Assembly (NCBI GenBank): GCA_934122395.1
Contig: CAKOWQ010000001.1
Coordinates: 62,001-126,000 of the forward strand
From: an uncultured Bacilli bacterium
GTDB lineage: Bacteria > Bacillota_I > Bacilli_A > RF39 > UBA660
DNA: 64,000 bases
Reading direction: 5' to 3'
The position numbers and the translations under genes were made by a program. Positions 24,136 to 32,522 of this stretch are shown here, in pieces; within the stretch, counting starts at the first letter, position 1; every line of letters starts with the position of its first letter. Below the pieces are notes generated by a model, which was not told the origin of the DNA, made no database searches, and was given only the letters and a program-made list of their open reading frames with translations.

Positions 24136-24827
24136 ATGATTGCACCTGCCAATAATAGGGTAGATACAATATTTAAGGTATTATGTAGTACATGCATTGA
24201 AATAGGTACTGTAATATTATCGGTTTCATAACACATAAATGCGAATGCAAGCCCCATACTACAATAAGGAATTAAGTAAAAATAATCAATAAATGAACTT
24301 ACAGGACTTAAGAAGACATGTAGACTTCCAAAAATTAATCCAGATGTTAAAATATATGCCCATTTATTTTTGAAAATGTCTTTAAATGCTTTTCTAAATA
24401 CTAATTCTTCGATGCATGGAGAAATAATTGCTATATAAGGTATAGTTAGGTATGGAAAAGCAAGTAATACTGTTTTTATGCTTTCCTCATTTGTTGATGT
24501 TCCACCGCCTTTTATTAGACTTATTACAACGTTACTTAATACCATGATCATTAATCCAATAAACCAATAATCAAATCCTATTTTTAATGGTTTCCAATTA
24601 TTATCTTTTAACTTTTTAATCCCAGTTATAATATCTTTCCAATAGATTGCAACTAGAATGATAAAAACAACAGTATTACTAAACATTGATAAAAGTGTTT
24701 TATTTAAATACGAAATATTATTTACATCTATTTTGAATAGAAATATTGGTATGTATTGAAATAATGACCCAAAAAAGAATAGTGTTATTGCTATAAAGAA
24801 TTTTATATATTTAATATATTTTTTCAT
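24129..24827 (-). CDS. CPBP family intramembrane metalloprotease
   Basis: A 232-residue membrane protein with 6-7 predicted helices. Motif 1 is CIEELVFRKAF (EExxxR), motif 2 SLHVFLS, and motif 3 SMHVLHN: the CAAX protease/bacteriocin-processing (CPBP, Abi) set. The family cleaves membrane proteins or peptides and is sometimes used in bacteriocin immunity or regulation. AGGAGG precedes the ATG. It begins a two-gene operon with the phosphoesterase and is divergent from murC. Confidence 0.9.
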   Translation of the reverse strand: MKKYIKYIKFFIAITLFFFGSLFQYIPIFLFKIDVNNISYLNKTLLSMFSNTVVFIILVAIYWKDIITGIKKLKDNNWKPLKIGFDYWFIGLMIMVLSNVVISLIKGGGTSTNEESIKTVLLAFPYLTIPYIAIISPCIEELVFRKAFKDIFKNKWAYILTSGLIFGSLHVFLSPVSSFIDYFYLIPYCSMGLAFAFMCYETDNITVPISMHVLHNTLNIVSTLLLAGAIIW

Positions 24828-24986
24828 ATATCCTCCTATATTATCTTATTTTATTGTAAAGCTTTAATATAATTGTGTCAATAAAACTAAGGTATTAATA
24901 TTTATTAAAATAGTTTTAATTTCTTTAGAAATCTAGTATAATTAATATGAAGTTTTGATAATAATTATCTTAAATTGGGAGGATAT

Positions 24987-26294
24987 ATGAAATATTATTG
25001 TATTGGTATAAAAGGATCTGGTATGAGTACTTTGGCAGGTTTATTATATGACTTGGGTAATGAAGTGTCTGGTTATGATGATTCAAAAGAACATAAGTTT
25101 ACTGAAGAGGGATTAATAAAAAGAGGTATACCTATTTATTATGAAGCACATGAAATGGATCCCGATACTATAGTTACTTTCTCTAGAGCATTTAGAGAAG
25201 ATCATAAAGAAATAGTAAGAATGAGAGAGTTAGGACTTACTATTAAAAATTATAATGAGGTAATAGGTGATATTACTAAAATGTTTGATACAGTAGGGGT
25301 TAGTGGTACTCATGGCAAAACTACTACTAGCTTACTAATTAGTCATATAATTAATAGTACTATTGGATGTAATTATTTTGTTGGTGATGGTACTAGTCAT
25401 GCTGCTAAAGGAAATAATATCTTTGTTATAGAATCAGATGAGTATAATAAACATTTTTTAGCATACCATCCTTCTATTGCAATTATTACTAATATTGAGC
25501 TTGATCATGTAGAATGTTATAACGGACTTGAAGATATTATTAATACTTTTAAAACTTTTGGTAATAAGAGTAATTTGGTAGTAGCATGTGGCGATGATTT
25601 GAATATTAGAAAGATAAAATTTGATAAAAAAGTAATTTATTATGGATTTGATGATAATAATGATGTAGTTGCTAAGAATGTTGAATTAACTAAAGAAGGT
25701 AGTAACTTTGATGTATATATGAATGGTGAATTTTATCATCATTTTGAACTTCCTTTATTTGGTCGCCATATGATTTTAAATGCTTTAGCAAGTATTATAG
25801 TATGTAATAATTATGGTATTTCTAAAAAACAAATTCATGATTATATGAAAGATTTTAAGGGAGCTAAGAGAAGATTCAAAGAAGAAGTAATAGGAGATAT
25901 AGTTACAATCGATGATTATGCACATCATCCTACTGAGATTAAAGTAACATTAGAGGCTGCAAGACAAAAATATCCTGACAAAGAAATAGTAGCTATTTTC
26001 TTGCCTAATACATATTCTAGAACTGAAGCTTTGATGGATGAGTTTGTTGATGTTTTAAAACTAGCAGATAAAGCTTATATTATGGATATTCATTGCGATA
26101 GAGAACAGAGTAGTGATTATCCAGGAGTATCTTCTGATACTTTGATAGAACGTGTTCCTAATAGTGAAAAGGTTAGCTTGGAAGATGCAGATAAATTATT
26201 AAAACATAAAAATAGTGTTATGTGTTTTATGAGTTGTACTAATATTTATGTGTTACTTGATAAATATAAAGAACTTTTAAAAAACAATAAATAA
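24987..26294 (+). CDS. murC: UDP-N-acetylmuramate-L-alanine ligase
   Basis: MurC (435 residues) adds L-Ala to UDP-MurNAc, the first amino acid of the peptidoglycan stem. CIGIKGSGMSTLAGLLYDLG is the nucleotide-binding start, GVSGTHGKTTTSLLIS the ATP loop, ITNIELDHVECY and DDYAHHPTEI the central and C-terminal motifs. A TTG at 24975 is in frame, but GGGAGGA lies before the ATG at 24987. TATAAT is at 24937-24942. The closing terminator follows at once. murE is also in this window, at 53835. Confidence 0.96.
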   Translation: MKYYCIGIKGSGMSTLAGLLYDLGNEVSGYDDSKEHKFTEEGLIKRGIPIYYEAHEMDPDTIVTFSRAFREDHKEIVRMRELGLTIKNYNEVIGDITKMFDTVGVSGTHGKTTTSLLISHIINSTIGCNYFVGDGTSHAAKGNNIFVIESDEYNKHFLAYHPSIAIITNIELDHVECYNGLEDIINTFKTFGNKSNLVVACGDDLNIRKIKFDKKVIYYGFDDNNDVVAKNVELTKEGSNFDVYMNGEFYHHFELPLFGRHMILNALASIIVCNNYGISKKQIHDYMKDFKGAKRRFKEEVIGDIVTIDDYAHHPTEIKVTLEAARQKYPDKEIVAIFLPNTYSRTEALMDEFVDVLKLADKAYIMDIHCDREQSSDYPGVSSDTLIERVPNSEKVSLEDADKLLKHKNSVMCFMSCTNIYVLLDKYKELLKNNK

Positions 26295-26299
26295 TTTTT

Positions 26300-26324
26300 A
26301 AAAAAGAGTTAAACTCTTTTTTTC
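26300..26324 (+). terminator. Terminator of murC
   Basis: Nine-base-pair stem AAAAAGAGT/ACTCTTTTT (26301-26309, 26313-26321) with loop TAA and a T run. Confidence 0.85.
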
Positions 26325-26367
26325 TTTTTCCTTTTAATATATAATATAATTATATGGAGTTGATATA

Positions 26368-26652
26368 ATGGCTATAGAATTTAATTCACCAGAAGAATTA
26401 TATAGAAGAGTACATCCAGCACTAACTAGTAAAGTTCGTGAATTTAGACGTAATAAAATTAATTTTATTAAAGAAGAAGATATTTGGAACTATTTAGTTG
26501 AATCTAAATGGAAAAATGGAAAAGGATTGGAACTTTTTAATATAGTTGATGATATTTTAAACACCAATAATAAAGAAATAGAAATGTATGTAACTAATAA
26601 AATGCGTAATTTTAAAAGAGACATAAATTTAGATGATATCAATCTTACTTAG
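26368..26652 (+). CDS. comN: ComN-like post-transcriptional regulator
   Basis: A 94-residue protein matching the ComN (YrzD) family over its length: HPALTSKVREFR, EEDIWNYLVESKWK, ELFNIVDDIL. In Bacillus, ComN promotes comE mRNA accumulation and DNA uptake competence. The position just before relA fits the yrzD neighbourhood of Bacillus. TATAAT lies at 26345-26350. It is transcribed with relA (8-base gap). Confidence 0.78.
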   Translation: MAIEFNSPEELYRRVHPALTSKVREFRRNKINFIKEEDIWNYLVESKWKNGKGLELFNIVDDILNTNNKEIEMYVTNKMRNFKRDINLDDINLT

Positions 26653-26660
26653 GAGGAGTT

Positions 26661-28811
26661 ATGACAAAAGGTAGACAGACATATAGTATAGATGACTTAA
26701 TGGATCAAGTAAGGACATATATTAATGCCCCTCAAGATTTAGAATTAATAGAAAAAGCTTATCTTTTTGCAAAGGAAAAGCATGAAGGACAATTTAGAGT
26801 AAGTGGTGAAGAGTATATAAATCATCCTTTAGCAACCGCTATAATTTTAACTAGCGTTTATGCTGATACACCAACTCTTTGTGCGGGGCTTATGCATGAT
26901 GTATTAGAAGACACTGATACAACAAAACAAGATATAGAAAATGAATTTGGTAAGGAAATTGCTAGTTTAGTATATGGGGTAAGCAAGATTTCAAGAATTC
27001 ATTTTTCAACTGAGAATGATGCTTTAGTTGAATATTATAAAAAAATTATTGTAGGTATGAGTGAGGATGTTCGAGTAATAATTATTAAGCTAGCTGATAG
27101 ATTACATAATATGCGTACATTATGGGCTTTACCAGAAGAAAAAAGAAAATCTAAAGCAAAAGAGACTCTTGAAATATTATCACCAATTGCACATCATTTA
27201 GGTATACATAAAATAAAAAGCGAATTAGAAGATTTATCTCTTAGATATTTAAAACCTGATGTTTTTTACGACATAGCTGAAAAATTAAATAATACTAAAT
27301 TAGAACGTGATAATGTAGTAGCAGAAATGCTTACTTCCGTTAGCAATATATTAACAGAACATCATATTAAACACGAGATAAAAGGACGTAGTAAAAGTAT
27401 TTATAGTATTTACAAGAAACTAGAAAAAGGTCGTAAGTTTAGTGATATTTATGATTTGTTAGCGTTAAGAATTCTAGTTGATACTGAACAAGAATGTTAT
27501 TCAATAATTGGTCTTATTCATTCTAAATATAAACCAATTCCTAAACGTTTTAAAGATTATATAGCAATGCCTAAAGCAAATGGATATCAATCACTTCATA
27601 CAACTGTTTTTGGAATTGATGGATATTTGTTTGAAATTCAAATAAGAACTCATGCAATGGACGAAATAGCAGAAAACGGTGTAGCATCCCATTGGGCTTA
27701 TAAAGAGCATAAGGATTTAACTAAAACTTCACAAAATACTACAGAAGCAAAACTACAATTTTTTAAAGCAATTATTGAACTTAACGAAGATAAAATGAGT
27801 AGTGAAGACTTTGTAAATAGTGTTAAAAACGAAGTATTAAATGATAATATATATGTTTTTACTCCTAAAGGAGATATATTTGAACTTCCAAAAGGAGCTA
27901 CTCCAATAGATTTTGCTTATCGTGTTCATACAAGAGTAGGTGAAACTATGGTTGGTGCTATTGTAAATAATAATATTGTGCCATTAAATTATGAGTTACA
28001 GAATAATGACATAGTAAAAATAAATACTAACAAAAACTCACCAGGGCCTTCTAAAGAATGGTTAAAAATTGCAAAATCAACACAAACTAAAAATAAGATT
28101 AGAGCTTTCTTTGCAAAAAGTGAAAAAGATATTTATATTGAACGCGGAAAAGATGCTCTAGAAAAAGAATTAAGAAAAAGAAAACTATCAATTTCCGAAT
28201 TCTTGAGTGATGAAAATTTAAAAGAAATATACGAAGAAATAAAAGAAGATTCTTTAGATGACTTGTATTTGGTTATAGGTAATAATAAGTATAGTCCAAC
28301 ATACATTACTAATATTATAGATAAAGAAGAAGAAGATACTCTTGATGTCAAATTAAAGCCTATTCCTAAGAATACTGATGCAGACATTATAGTAGAAGGA
28401 ATTGATAAAATTAAAGTTAATCTAGCTAATTGTTGTAATCCACTTCCAGGGGATGAGATTATAGGATATATTACTAAAGGTAATGGTATTACGATTCATA
28501 GAAAGAACTGTCCTAATTTGGAAAGCATGGAAGAGAGAATGATCAATGTTAGTTGGAATGATACTATTAATAATAAGTATTTATCTACTATTATGGTTTA
28601 TTCTAAACCTTATGATAAAGCTTTACTCGAAATAATGCAGAAAGCAACTAATAGTAATATAAGCATCGATAGTATGAAAACAATTAATAAATTAGATGGA
28701 GTGTTATACGAAGTAGATATATGGGTTAATAGTTTAGCACATTTAAATAACTTTATTAGAGATTTAAATAATTTGTCTTATATTGAGTCAGTTGAAAGGT
28801 TTATGCGATGA
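26661..28811 (+). CDS. relA: Bifunctional (p)ppGpp synthetase/hydrolase
   Basis: A 716-residue Rel enzyme controlling the stringent response. The HD hydrolase domain (about 30-190) has the HPLATAI helix and His79-Asp80 in AGLMHDVLED. The synthetase domain (about 235-350) contains RFKDYIAMPKANGYQSLHT; the RFKD at 296-299 marks the bifunctional class. TGS (about 390-455, VFTPKGDIFELPKGATPIDFAY), a CxCC-type ZnF segment (NCCNPLPGDEIIGYI) and an ACT domain (about 640-716) follow. AGGAGG precedes the ATG. It overlaps dtd by 4 bases. Confidence 0.97.
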   Translation: MTKGRQTYSIDDLMDQVRTYINAPQDLELIEKAYLFAKEKHEGQFRVSGEEYINHPLATAIILTSVYADTPTLCAGLMHDVLEDTDTTKQDIENEFGKEIASLVYGVSKISRIHFSTENDALVEYYKKIIVGMSEDVRVIIIKLADRLHNMRTLWALPEEKRKSKAKETLEILSPIAHHLGIHKIKSELEDLSLRYLKPDVFYDIAEKLNNTKLERDNVVAEMLTSVSNILTEHHIKHEIKGRSKSIYSIYKKLEKGRKFSDIYDLLALRILVDTEQECYSIIGLIHSKYKPIPKRFKDYIAMPKANGYQSLHTTVFGIDGYLFEIQIRTHAMDEIAENGVASHWAYKEHKDLTKTSQNTTEAKLQFFKAIIELNEDKMSSEDFVNSVKNEVLNDNIYVFTPKGDIFELPKGATPIDFAYRVHTRVGETMVGAIVNNNIVPLNYELQNNDIVKINTNKNSPGPSKEWLKIAKSTQTKNKIRAFFAKSEKDIYIERGKDALEKELRKRKLSISEFLSDENLKEIYEEIKEDSLDDLYLVIGNNKYSPTYITNIIDKEEEDTLDVKLKPIPKNTDADIIVEGIDKIKVNLANCCNPLPGDEIIGYITKGNGITIHRKNCPNLESMEERMINVSWNDTINNKYLSTIMVYSKPYDKALLEIMQKATNSNISIDSMKTINKLDGVLYEVDIWVNSLAHLNNFIRDLNNLSYIESVERFMR

Positions 28812-29242
28812 AGATAGTAGTTCAAAGAGTTACTAATGCATCTGTTACAGTAGATAACAAAATAGTTGGTAAGATAGATAATGGTCTTTTGTTATTAGTT
28901 GGTTTTACTCATGATGATACTTATGAGAAAATAAATTATATGGTTAATAAAGTTATAAATTTAAGAATTTTTGATGATAATAATGGTGTAATGAATTTGA
29001 GTGTTAAAGATGTTAATGGGAGTATTTTGTCAGTATCTCAATTCACTTTATATGGCGACGCTTCTAAAGGAAATAGACCTAGCTATGTAAAAGCATTAAA
29101 TGGTAAAGAAGCAATTAAACTATATGATTACTTTAATAGTGAATTATCTAAATTAATTCATGTAGAAAAAGGTATATTTGCAGCGGACATGAAAGTTAAT
29201 TTATTAAATGATGGTCCAATAACAATAATTTTAGAGAAGTAG
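28808..29242 (+). CDS. dtd: D-aminoacyl-tRNA deacylase
   Basis: Dtd (144 residues) removes D-amino acids from tRNA. Hallmarks: KIVVQRVTNASVTVDNK, SQFTLYGDASKGNRPSY (SQFTL motif) and NLLNDGPITIIL (cross-subunit NxGP motif). The relA stop overlaps its ATG (ATGA), the well-known rel-dtd pairing, with AAAGG inside the end of relA. Confidence 0.96.
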   Translation: MKIVVQRVTNASVTVDNKIVGKIDNGLLLLVGFTHDDTYEKINYMVNKVINLRIFDDNNGVMNLSVKDVNGSILSVSQFTLYGDASKGNRPSYVKALNGKEAIKLYDYFNSELSKLIHVEKGIFAADMKVNLLNDGPITIILEK

Positions 29243-29250
29243 GAGGAAAT

Positions 29251-30324
29251 ATGTTTAAGGATAAGTTAAATTTTAAATTGTTAAATTTATTGATTCTATT
29301 AGTTATTGTCTATATAGCTATTAGTACTATTCCGTGGTGGGGAGGAATAATTTTAAAGTTATTATCAGTTATTTTCCCATTTGTTATATCTTTTGCTATT
29401 GCATATGCTTTTTATCCTTTAGTTAGAAAGTTAGAAAATAAAGGAGTAAGAAAAACTTTAGCTGTGACACTAGTTGTTGTAGTAACTACATGCTTTATTT
29501 TAGGATTAGTTGCAATTACTGTGCCACTTGTTTATGATCAGTTAATAACTTTATCTAAATTGATTGGAGAGATAACTACTGATATATCTTCAAAGTTTTC
29601 ATTAGATTTAGGAGGATTTGAGGATACAGTTACAGGTATCTTAAATGATCTAATAGGTAGTGTTGGAAAATATATTTCTACTGGTACAATTAGTTTTGTT
29701 GGTAAGTCAGTAGACTTCTTAACTAAAGCTATTATTATCTATATTGTTTCTATTTATTTCTTAGCTGGAATGGATGGTATAAGAAAAAATGTTAAGAAAA
29801 TATTAAAACATAAGAGTACTAAAGCATTTAATTATATTAAATCTATTGATAAAGAACTAGGGCAATATTTACAAGGATTAGTAATGTTTATGGTTATTCA
29901 GTTATTTGAATATTGTTTCTTATTCTTTATAGTAGGACATCCAAACTGGTTACTATTAGGAATACTTGCAAGTATTACTACTGTTATTCCATATTTTGGT
30001 GGCCTTATCACTAATATAATTGCTGTTATTTTAGCTAGTGTTGTATCTACTCCAGTATTTATTGCTACATTAGTTATCTGTTTGGTATTTCCAAATATTG
30101 ATGGGTACGTTATATCGCCTAGAGTTTATGGTAAAACAAATAATATCAATCCATTATGGACAATATTCTCAGTATTTGTTGGTGGAGCATTATTTGGGTT
30201 CTTTGGAATTTTAATAGCACTTCCAGCTTATATTGTAATAAATAGAACATATCACTTCTTTGAGGATGACATCAAAGATAAGATTGATGATATGAAAACT
30301 ACTAAGAAAATAACTAAGAAATAG
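29251..30324 (+). CDS. AI-2E family (TqsA/PerM-like) membrane protein
   Basis: A 357-residue polytopic protein with helices around 8-25, 32-55, 66-88, 148-172, 213-240, 243-270 and 305-335. PNWLLLGILASITTVIPYFGG and the NPLWTIFSVFVGGALFGFFGILIALPAY region are signatures of the family; members export small molecules or act in Na+/H+ exchange. The C-terminal tail is basic. AGGAGG precedes the ATG and the gap to dtd is 8 bases, so it belongs to the comN-relA-dtd unit. A strong terminator follows. Confidence 0.9.
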   Translation: MFKDKLNFKLLNLLILLVIVYIAISTIPWWGGIILKLLSVIFPFVISFAIAYAFYPLVRKLENKGVRKTLAVTLVVVVTTCFILGLVAITVPLVYDQLITLSKLIGEITTDISSKFSLDLGGFEDTVTGILNDLIGSVGKYISTGTISFVGKSVDFLTKAIIIYIVSIYFLAGMDGIRKNVKKILKHKSTKAFNYIKSIDKELGQYLQGLVMFMVIQLFEYCFLFFIVGHPNWLLLGILASITTVIPYFGGLITNIIAVILASVVSTPVFIATLVICLVFPNIDGYVISPRVYGKTNNINPLWTIFSVFVGGALFGFFGILIALPAYIVINRTYHFFEDDIKDKIDDMKTTKKITKK

Positions 30325-30333
30325 TGATTGTTT

Positions 30334-30362
30334 AAAGAAACTTGTAAAAAGTTTCTTTTTTT
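30334..30362 (+). terminator. Terminator of the relA operon
   Basis: Ten-base-pair stem AAAGAAACTT/AAGTTTCTTT (30334-30343, 30349-30358), loop GTAAA, T run. Confidence 0.9.
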
Positions 30363-30448
30363 ATGCTTTTTTTAGGAAATTGTACTCCAATGTCTAATAA
30401 TTTAATTAGAAATATTTTATTTCAATTTTACATTGGGGAGGTTTTATT

Positions 30449-31129
30449 ATGAAAAGCGAAATAATATTATTTGAAGACCAAAACGTTAAGTTAGAGGTTA
30501 GCATGAAAGATGAAACAGTTTGGTTGTCTCAACAACAAATGTCTAAATTGTTTGAAAGAAATATTGGAGTCATTTCTAGACACATTAAAAATATTTTTGG
30601 TGAAGAACTAGATGAAAATAGCAATTTGCAAAAAATGCAAATTGCAAGTTCAGATAAACTGGTAAATTTTTATAGTTTAGATGTTATTATAAGTGTGGGC
30701 TATAGAGTTAAAAGTAAGAAAGGCATTATCTTTAGAAAGTGGGCAAATAAAGTATTAAAAGATTTCTTAATTAAAGGTTATGCAGTAAACAATAAGAGAT
30801 TAGAATACTTAGAAAAAACAATTAAGTTAATAGATATAGCAGGAAGAATAGAAGAAGAATTAAAAGATAATGAAGCTCAAGAGATAATAAAGGTAATAAA
30901 TAATTATTAAGAATCATACTTTTATAGACGGAAATAAAAGAATAGGTGCAACATTATTTATATATTTCTTAGAATACTATAATTTGTTATTTTGTTATAT
31001 AGAGATAATAGACAAGTTATAGATAATAATACATTAGTAGCAATAACTTTATTAATAGCACAATCTAATCCTAAAGAAAAAGATATATTAATTGATTTAG
31101 TTATGAATTTCTTACAAAAAAAGTACTGA
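30449..31129 (+). pseudogene. Broken RhuM-DOC (Fic-type) gene
   Basis: An ORF at 30449-30910 (153 residues) matches RhuM-family virulence proteins: EIILFEDQNVKLEV, DETVWLSQQQMSKLF, SRHIKNIFGEEL, VIISVGYRVKSKKGI. Intact homologues continue into a death-on-curing domain with KNHSF-DGNKRI. Here the frame from 30903 reads IIKNHTFIDGNKRIGATLF (Fic core) and stops at TAG 31020-31022. From 30998 in another frame it reads YRDNRQVIDNNTLVAITLLI to TGA at 31127. So about 100 residues of the DOC domain are missing between 30910 and the Fic core, and a second frameshift lies near 30990-30998. GGGGAGG precedes the start, so the N-terminal part may still be translated. Confidence 0.85.
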
Positions 31130-31141
31130 ATTATCAGTACT
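31115..31141 (-). terminator. Terminator of the transglutaminase-like gene
   Basis: On the minus strand, 8-bp stem AGTACTGA/TCAGTACT (arms 31134-31141 and 31122-31129), loop of four, then T run. Confidence 0.85.
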
Positions 31142-31148
31142 CTTAATT

Positions 31149-32060
31149 TTAATATGCAAGTTCACCAAATACTTTTTTATCAAACCCATGTTGATTTGTT
31201 TCTAACTCTTCAAGTTCCGGAGTGGTTATCAAAAAGAAGGTATATTCTAGTGTATCACTACCATCGGTAAGAACAGGATCATCCCAAGTAAGATCTAAGT
31301 GATACCATTTGTTATCCAAATAAACTGCATTCCATATATGATTTTCACTTACTACTTTGAAATTCGGAATGTTGTATTTATTTAAAAATATAGCCATAGC
31401 ATCAGTGTATCCACCACATAGGCCATAATGCTCAATCAAAACGCCATATGCATTGGTAGATGAATATTTTATTATATTTCTATCTGCTCGTTCTTTATCA
31501 TATTTAGTATTATTAATTATATAGTTATGTACAATTTTAATTATTTCTTTTGGATCTTTCTCATCTTTTATTTCATTCTTAATAATTTTATCTACTACTT
31601 TGTTTATTTCTTCTATTTGTTCAGTAGTATATGCTTTTTGTATTTTCAAAGTTACGCGTTTTAATGTATCGTATTCAGTCTTAATGGTTGTAAAACTGTT
31701 ATATGGATGAACAAAACTATTTATATTTGATAGGGTAGTTTGATCATTTGCTAGGTATTTAACATCATCAATGCAATCTTTATAATCTTTTGAACAGTAA
31801 AATGTAAACTCATCAACTCCAGAATTAATAATTGTATAATACATATCTAATAAGTTATTTTTAGATTCGGCTTTGAAATTATCAGTTGTATGTACATACG
31901 ATAAATTATAATCTCTGTAATATTCGTTTTTTTTGTCAATTGTTACATCTTTGGATACATTAGAAAAATTATCCATTAAGAATATAACTATGTTTTCTCT
32001 ATATAAATATGTGCATCCTAGTAGTATAAATAAAAAAATAAATGTTAAAACCCTTTTCAT
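31149..32060 (-). CDS. Secreted transglutaminase-like lipoprotein
   Basis: A 303-residue exported protein. The N-terminus (MKRVLTFIFLFILLGC) is a hydrophobic leader with a lipobox-like LLGC, Cys16. The C-terminal half is a transglutaminase-like thiol-protease fold: GLCGGYTDAMAIFL (catalytic Cys), ENHIWNAVYLDNKWYHLDLTWDDP (His and Asp). Such domains act as peptidases or crosslink envelope proteins; the substrate is unknown. Shine-Dalgarno is weak (GGGTGAAG upstream). It is on the minus strand, just downstream of rpsT and past that gene's terminator. Confidence 0.85.
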   Translation of the reverse strand: MKRVLTFIFLFILLGCTYLYRENIVIFLMDNFSNVSKDVTIDKKNEYYRDYNLSYVHTTDNFKAESKNNLLDMYYTIINSGVDEFTFYCSKDYKDCIDDVKYLANDQTTLSNINSFVHPYNSFTTIKTEYDTLKRVTLKIQKAYTTEQIEEINKVVDKIIKNEIKDEKDPKEIIKIVHNYIINNTKYDKERADRNIIKYSSTNAYGVLIEHYGLCGGYTDAMAIFLNKYNIPNFKVVSENHIWNAVYLDNKWYHLDLTWDDPVLTDGSDTLEYTFFLITTPELEELETNQHGFDKKVFGELAY

Positions 32061-32087
32061 ATCTTCACCCTAAAGACATTTTAACAT

Positions 32088-32115
32088 AAAAAAAAGAGTA
32101 ATTAAAGAATTACTC
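32088..32115 (-). terminator. Terminator of rpsT
   Basis: On the minus strand, 8-bp stem GAGTAATT/AATTACTC (arms 32108-32115 and 32096-32103), loop CTTT, eight T. The stop codon of rpsT lies in the stem. Confidence 0.9.
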
Positions 32116-32373
32116 CATATTATTTTTCATTTTTGTTAATCTTGATTTTTGTCTTGCTGCTTTATTCTTATGAATTAAACCACTTTTTACAGCTTTATCA
32201 ATTCTTTTTACAGCGATATTTAATTTATCGTTAGCAACTTCCTTGTTTCCAGCTTTTACTTCTTTTTCTAATTTTTTAATAGCAGTTTTTACACTTGAAG
32301 TTTTTACTGTGTTAGAAACACTCTTTTTTGCACTAGTTATAACTCTTTTTTTAGCACTTTTAATATTTGGCAT
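32110..32373 (-). CDS. rpsT: 30S ribosomal protein bS20
   Basis: An 87-residue bS20 starting MPNIKSAKKRVITSAK; it is a Lys/Ala-rich helical bundle that binds 16S rRNA. The frame runs upstream to 32442, but AGGTGATAAAATG fixes the ATG at 32373. A promoter is at 32402-32430. It is divergent from the sortase gene; gpr lies beyond it, so bS20 and gpr stay close, as in Bacillus. Confidence 0.96.
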   Translation of the reverse strand: MPNIKSAKKRVITSAKKSVSNTVKTSSVKTAIKKLEKEVKAGNKEVANDKLNIAVKRIDKAVKSGLIHKNKAARQKSRLTKMKNNME

Positions 32374-32401
32374 TTTATCACCTCGCTTTTTGACTAAATA
32401 T

Positions 32402-32430
32402 ATTCTAACAAAAAAAGATATAAAATACAA
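32402..32430 (-). promoter_or_regulatory. Promoter of rpsT
   Basis: On the minus strand, TTGTAT (32425-32430), 17-base spacer, TAGAAT (32402-32407) with TG one base upstream. Confidence 0.65.
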
Positions 32431-32522
32431 CAAAAACTTCAACTTTTTAATAATCTTAGTTTACATATTCTAAATTTATTGATAAAATCATACTAGAATA
32501 GAATAGTAAGGGAACTGATATT

